Source: JAJKIP01 sp040509055 (GTDB lineage Bacteria; Bacteroidota; Bacteroidia; Chitinophagales; Chitinophagaceae). From it: a DNA stretch of 8,814 nt. Location: assembly GCA_040509055.1 (NCBI GenBank), contig JBEVLT010000263.1, forward strand, positions 1 to 8,814, written 5' to 3'. The position numbers were made by a program, and so were the translations under genes. Below, piece after piece: positions 6,754-8,814 of this stretch (its first letter is position 1; every line of letters begins with the position of its first letter). Below the pieces are notes generated by a model that was not told the DNA's origin, made no database searches, and saw only the letters and a program-made list of their open reading frames with translations.

Positions 6754-7950
6754 TCATGCCACATAATCTTCCAGGTAGCGAAAATGCTCCGTCAGTTTTC
6801 CATCTTCTGCAATCGTTGCCCGCTCGATGATGGCCGAACCTCCTTTTACCAGGTCGTCCAGCACATATTTGATCAGCTGCTCACCGAAATAGCGGGATGC
6901 ATCGCGCGGCAGCTCGTTGGGCAGGTTGCCCACGGCCATGATATCGATGGAGCCGCGCAGGTAAGGCGCCGTTTTTTCGAGAGTATTTTTATCCACGCCA
7001 TATACCGGGTCTTCGATGGTTTGATCGCCCAGGTTCAGCGGCACCGAGCCGTTCACATCGTCTGTAATATCGGCGATGGTTTGAATGATGAAGTTATCGG
7101 CCTTTACGTCTTCTTTTTCAAACAGCCGCGGCACCTGCTGGTCCCAGAATACCCCATTCATCAGGATATCGGTCTGGGCAGCATAGGGCAGGAACCGGCA
7201 GGCATAGTCTGCAGGGTTGGCATGAAAATCTTCGCGGCTGTAAGTGCCTGTTTCGTGGTGGCGGTACAGGTCGGCGCCTTTCAGCTGCGTATACACCGGG
7301 TAAGAAAACCGGCGCTTCAGGTATTCATCGGGGTCCACTTCGTGAATGCCCATCAGGTTCATGATCTCGAGAATGCCGTGCGCTACCCGGCCCGACCCGG
7401 TCACGGCTATCTTCACGTTAGGAAGGCGAAGACCGAAATAGTGATGGATCAGCTCGCGGAAGCTGCGCTGTTTGTATACACGTTCCAGCGAATAAAGACC
7501 CGTGCGGTTGCCATAGGCCATCATGCCATTGTGAGCGCCTACCACGCCGGCAAAAAAACCAAACCCGATGATCCGCTGCCCGTCATCGTGCTCCAGGCAT
7601 TCATAATCGATGAGGCGGATATTCCGGGCCAGTATTGCCTGCAGCAGCTTTTGGTTATGTGGCTGCTTCTTTTTGGTATGTGAAAAGAACAGGTAGGTCT
7701 TTCCCGGCAGCAGCTGGTCTACCGGCACTTCCTTGATGCCCATCAGGATATCGCAGTCGCCCATATCCTCCCTGATCTCCACGCCGGCAGCGGCATATTC
7801 CCGGTCGGCAAAACAGCGGTCGGGCGAGGCCTGGGCCACCACCTGTATGTACGGGGCGTTTTTATGGATCCACTTGCATTGGGCGGGCGTCAGCGCCACC
7901 CGGTTGTCGGCCGGTATTTTTCCTTCCTTTATCAGTCCTATCCTGGTCAT
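6754..7950 (-). CDS. NAD(P)-dependent saccharopine/alanine dehydrogenase-family oxidoreductase (LYS1/LKR-like)
   Basis: The 398-residue protein has the two-domain layout of the AlaDh/PNT superfamily. The N-terminal catalytic domain opens with IGLIKEGKIPADNRVALTP, and a Rossmann domain has the glycine-rich VTGSGRVAHG at 183-192. It resembles the saccharopine dehydrogenase/lysine-ketoglutarate reductase branch more than true alanine dehydrogenase. K73 (in MGIKEVP) and H91 (in FFSHTKKKQ) fall where yeast Lys1 has its catalytic Lys77 and His96, and IRLIDYECLEHDDGQRIIGFGFFAGVVGAHNG (111-142) matches the conserved block after them. A likely role is interconversion of lysine plus 2-oxoglutarate with saccharopine, but substrate specificity within this family cannot be settled by eye and no other lysine gene is nearby. 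Start 7950 follows a near -7 box (ATACTTTG on the minus strand at 7978-7971). The gene converges on trmN6. Confidence 0.8.
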   Translation of the reverse strand: MTRIGLIKEGKIPADNRVALTPAQCKWIHKNAPYIQVVAQASPDRCFADREYAAAGVEIREDMGDCDILMGIKEVPVDQLLPGKTYLFFSHTKKKQPHNQKLLQAILARNIRLIDYECLEHDDGQRIIGFGFFAGVVGAHNGMMAYGNRTGLYSLERVYKQRSFRELIHHYFGLRLPNVKIAVTGSGRVAHGILEIMNLMGIHEVDPDEYLKRRFSYPVYTQLKGADLYRHHETGTYSREDFHANPADYACRFLPYAAQTDILMNGVFWDQQVPRLFEKEDVKADNFIIQTIADITDDVNGSVPLNLGDQTIEDPVYGVDKNTLEKTAPYLRGSIDIMAVGNLPNELPRDASRYFGEQLIKYVLDDLVKGGSAIIERATIAEDGKLTEHFRYLEDYVA

Positions 7951-7970
7951 GGCAAATATCGTTTCAGCCG

Positions 7971-7978
7971 CAAAGTAT
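7971..7978 (-). promoter_or_regulatory. possible -7 box of the oxidoreductase gene
   Basis: Read on the minus strand it is ATACTTTG, which contains TA-C-TTTG, one base shorter than the TAnnTTTG consensus. It ends 20 bases before the ATG at 7950. A second partial match, GATATTTG, ends 2 bases before the ATG. Confidence 0.28.
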
Positions 7979-8067
7979 CATTTTATCTTTATCCCGATTT
8001 GAAAAAACGGGTCGCAAGGCAACGATCCCGAAGGCCGGGAACAATCCGTACCTTGCACCCTGAATTC

Positions 8068-8139
8068 ATGAGGCTGTTACAAAAAATATGGCGCCTGGGC
8101 AGAAAGATACTGCTGCCGAAAAAGCGGTGCTGCCGGTAA
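8068..8139 (+). CDS. possible 23-residue cationic amphipathic peptide
   Basis: ATG 8068 opens 23 codons ending in TAA, starting MRLLQKIWRLGRKILL and ending in a KKRCCR tail. Nine of 23 residues are Lys or Arg, and the hydrophobic residues recur every three to four positions, so it could form an amphipathic membrane-binding helix. Upstream is TACCTTGC (8049-8056), a one-base-short version of the -7 box, 11 bases before the ATG, and a 5-bp hairpin (8026-8030 with 8036-8040). I recognise no family. It could be a real small protein or chance; the surrounding 7951-8221 region has no other gene. Confidence 0.25.
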   Translation: MRLLQKIWRLGRKILLPKKRCCR

Positions 8140-8199
8140 GGACGGTCTTTCGCCCGAAAAATACCCTCATCGTACCCATAGGGATTAGCGGGAAAAGTG

Positions 8200-8207
8200 T
8201 AATATTG
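8200..8207 (+). promoter_or_regulatory. possible -7 box of tRNA-Leu
   Basis: TAATATTG matches TAnnTTTG at seven of eight positions and ends 14 bases before the mature tRNA 5' end at 8222, a reasonable distance for a short leader removed by RNase P. No clear -33 box is visible. Confidence 0.35.
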
Positions 8208-8221
8208 CAGCCCTTGGTTAG

Positions 8222-8305
8222 GCCCGGGTGGCGGAATTGGTAGACGCAGCAGACTCAAAATCTGCCGTTCGCAAGAATGTATCGGTTCGATTCCGATCCC
8301 GGGCA
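8222..8305 (+). tRNA. tRNA-Leu(CAA)
   Basis: A complete class II tRNA folds by eye. The acceptor stem is GCCCGGG (8222-8228) with CCCGGGC (8298-8304) and discriminator A8305. The D stem is GCG/CGC with GG and TAGA in the loop. The anticodon stem is GCAGA (8249-8253) with TCTGC (8261-8265) around the loop CTCAAAA, giving anticodon CAA at 8256-8258, which reads UUG. The long variable arm is CGTTC-GCAA-GAATG, and the T arm is ATCGG-TTCGATT-CCGAT (8281-8297). A36-A37-A38 fits the MiaA recognition motif. CCA is not encoded. From 8246 on, the gene is part of a 63-base sequence repeated at 8603-8685, so its 3' two-thirds may derive from an inserted element. Confidence 0.96.
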
Positions 8306-8308
8306 CTG
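8246..8308 (+). repeat. 63-base direct repeat, upstream copy (inside intact tRNA-Leu)
   Basis: It runs from the 3' strand of the D stem (GCAGCAGACTC...) to three bases past the discriminator (...CACTG). The sequence recurs at 8603-8685 with 63 of 63 bases identical, apart from one 20-base insertion there. Such tRNA-derived repeats are typical footprints of site-specific insertion, although the length and the internal start are unusual for integrase att sites. Confidence 0.93.
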
Positions 8309-8310
8309 TA

Positions 8311-8335
8311 GCCCTGACAATTGTCGGGGCTTTTT
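8311..8335 (+). terminator. rho-independent terminator of tRNA-Leu
   Basis: GCCCTGAC (8311-8318) pairs with GTCGGGGC (8323-8330) in an 8-bp stem, including one T-G wobble, around the loop AATT, followed by TTTTT (8331-8335). It stops tRNA transcription before the GIY-YIG gene. A homologous but diverged terminator follows the second tRNA fragment. Confidence 0.9.
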
Positions 8336-8351
8336 AATGCTGACCCCTGCC

Positions 8352-8603
8352 ATGTTCATCGTTGATGCCATATGTAGCCCATCCCGCAATTACATTTATG
8401 TCGGTTTAACGAATGCCCTGGTCCGCAGATTCCATCAGCATCAAAGTGGGCAAAACAGCACCACCAAACCTTACCGGCCCTTTATTCTTCTTCAGCAGGA
8501 ATCTTGTCCGACAAGAATAGAAGCAAGAATCAGGGAAAAATACCTCAAAACAGGCGTCGGAAAAGAATTCTTGAAAGGATTATTCAACCAATTAAATAAG
8601 TAG
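8352..8603 (+). CDS. small GIY-YIG nuclease-like protein
   Basis: The 83-residue protein is a single GIY-YIG domain of the short UPF0213/UvrC-N-like type common in Bacteroidota. Motif YIYVG is at 14-18, VRRFHQH with the conserved Arg at 24-30, TTKPYRPF at 37-44, and REKYLKTGVGKEFL at 61-74 with the conserved catalytic-type Glu (E62). At the position of the GIY tyrosine, 11 residues before Y16, the sequence has D5 (FIVDAI), so the first motif is degenerate and catalysis may be impaired. The MFIV start agrees with the family; an ATG at 8337 would add MLTPA. No -7 box is seen, and the gene starts just after the tRNA terminator, so expression may depend on read-through. Its TAG stop (8601-8603) overlaps the next tRNA repeat by one base. 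It probably belongs to a selfish unit tied to the tRNA. Confidence 0.78.
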   Translation: MFIVDAICSPSRNYIYVGLTNALVRRFHQHQSGQNSTTKPYRPFILLQQESCPTRIEARIREKYLKTGVGKEFLKGLFNQLNK

Positions 8604-8682
8604 CAGCAGACTCAAAACCTGCCTGCCGGCAGGCAGGTCTGCCGTTCGCAAGAATGTATCGGTTCGATTCCGATCCCGGGCA
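8603..8682 (+). pseudogene. 5'-truncated, interrupted tRNA-Leu pseudogene
   Basis: This copy lacks tRNA bases 1-24: the 5' acceptor strand and nearly the whole D arm. It keeps the anticodon loop CTCAAAA (8611-8617), the variable arm, the T arm and the 3' acceptor strand. The palindrome sits between the loop and the 3' strand of the anticodon stem. It cannot form a functional tRNA. It is best read as the older 3' end of the tRNA gene, displaced by insertion of the upstream unit. Confidence 0.85.
8618..8637. repeat. 20-base perfect palindrome inserted in the tRNA remnant
   Basis: CCTGCCTGCCGGCAGGCAGG equals its own reverse complement, and with the flanking A and T the symmetry extends to 22 bases. 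It is absent from the intact tRNA copy, which shows it is a clean insertion with no target duplication visible. It may be a dispersed short palindromic repeat of this genome; only one copy is present in this window. Confidence 0.85.
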
Positions 8683-8685
8683 CTG

Positions 8686-8713
8686 GCCCCGACAATCATT
8701 GTCGGGGCTTTTT
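8686..8713 (+). terminator. rho-independent terminator after the tRNA remnant
   Basis: GCCCCGACAAT (8686-8696) pairs perfectly with ATTGTCGGGGC (8698-8708), followed by TTTTT (8709-8713). It is homologous to the terminator at 8311-8335 but 3 bases longer and without the T-G wobble. Its presence shows that the terminator belongs to the repeated unit. Confidence 0.88.
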
Positions 8714-8719
8714 ATTGCC

Positions 8720-8814
8720 ATGTTTTCGTCAATGCTATAAGCAGTTTGCCGGGAGACTACATCTATGTGGGCTGACCAATGACCTGGCCTTTTGTATTAT
8801 TTCACTACGGATCA
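8720..8814 (+). pseudogene. decayed second GIY-YIG nuclease gene (3' end outside window)
   Basis: The sequence aligns with the start of the gene at 8352: ATG-TTT at 8720, then GACTACATCTATGTGGG, corresponding to the YIYVG motif, and CTGACCAATGACCTGGCC, corresponding to LTNxL. From ATG to the TAC of YIYVG is 38 bases instead of 39, and another base is missing after GTGGG, so at least two frameshifts break the frame (the ATG frame stops after six codons). Restoring them would read roughly MF-V-NAISSLPGDYIYVGLTNDLA. The GIY tyrosine position is Asn here. Together with the truncated tRNA and terminator before it, this is an older copy of the same unit. Confidence 0.8.

Larger units (their letters stand above)
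8246..8602 (+). mobile_element. putative 357-bp tRNA-rebuilding GIY-YIG element
   Basis: The unit between the starts of the two tRNA repeats contains, in order, the tRNA-Leu 3' part, a rho-independent terminator and a GIY-YIG ORF whose stop codon is completed by the first base of the next repeat. Bases 8222-8245 would be the host-derived 5' part of the tRNA, and the truncated copy at 8603 would be the displaced original 3' part. No integrase, transposase or terminal inverted repeat is visible. An alternative is tandem duplication by unequal recombination followed by loss of the 5' part of the second tRNA. Mobility is inferred from structure alone. Confidence 0.5.
8603..8685 (+). repeat. 63-base direct repeat, downstream copy, interrupted by a 20-base palindrome
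   Basis: Bases 8603-8617 and 8638-8685 together reproduce 8246-8308 without a mismatch. The 20 bases 8618-8637 between them are an extra insertion. Perfect identity over the rest implies a recent duplication, or homogenisation by recombination with the functional tRNA. Confidence 0.92.

Noticed and set aside
6784..7683. 299-codon plus-strand frame opposite the oxidoreductase
   Set aside because: It is a mirror of the minus-strand gene, with no start signal and no family features.
8277..8351. Longer GIY-YIG reading frame starting in the tRNA
   Set aside because: It would begin in the variable arm and T arm of the tRNA and cross the terminator; the family N-terminus is MFIV at 8352.
8603..8682. 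A second functional tRNA-Leu, possibly with an intron
   Set aside because: The 5' acceptor strand and D arm are missing, so the palindrome cannot be a tRNA intron in a working gene.

Overview
The window looks like chromosomal DNA from a fairly GC-rich member of the Bacteroidota, most likely the Chitinophagaceae. The evidence is (i) several copies of the Bacteroidota sigma-70 -7 box TAnnTTTG just upstream of starts, with poor Shine-Dalgarno sequences; (ii) a small lipoprotein whose lipobox cysteine is followed by a charged KKENDEN stretch; and (iii) the style of the housekeeping proteins. The genus is a guess.

Layout. 1-103: the C-terminal end of a probable VOC/glyoxalase-fold protein. 180-578: a small secreted lipoprotein of unknown function. 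599-2191 (minus): prfC, release factor 3. 2332-3381: an AlkZ-like winged-helix protein (HTH_42 family) carrying the QxQ motif of crosslink-repair DNA glycosylases. 3453-4709: a MacB/FtsX-type ABC transporter permease with no ATPase gene beside it. 4899-5942: tsaD (tRNA t6A37 synthesis), followed 19 bases later by 5962-6696, a TrmN6-type tRNA A37 N6-methyltransferase. These two make a small pair that both act on tRNA position 37. 6754-7950 (minus): a saccharopine dehydrogenase (LYS1)/alanine dehydrogenase-family oxidoreductase, convergent with the methyltransferase. 7951-8221 is mostly non-coding and holds a possible 23-codon cationic ORF and the tRNA promoter. 8222-8305: an intact tRNA-Leu(CAA) with a strong terminator.

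The most interesting part is 8222-8814. Behind the intact tRNA-Leu lie its terminator and a small GIY-YIG nuclease-like gene. The stop codon of that gene runs directly into a second copy of the last 63 bases of the tRNA locus. This second copy lacks the first 24 bases of the tRNA. It is identical to the first copy apart from one 20-base perfect palindrome inserted in the anticodon arm. It is again followed by a terminator and by a second, decayed GIY-YIG gene that runs off the window. The arrangement fits a tiny mobile unit of about 357 bp, made of tRNA 3' part, terminator and GIY-YIG ORF, that inserts inside tRNA-Leu, rebuilds the tRNA from its own copy and pushes the old 3' part downstream. 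At least two serial insertions would have occurred, with the youngest next to the tRNA. In both GIY-YIG copies the tyrosine of the GIY motif appears replaced (Asp or Asn). The mobility model is inference; the repeat structure is read directly from the sequence.
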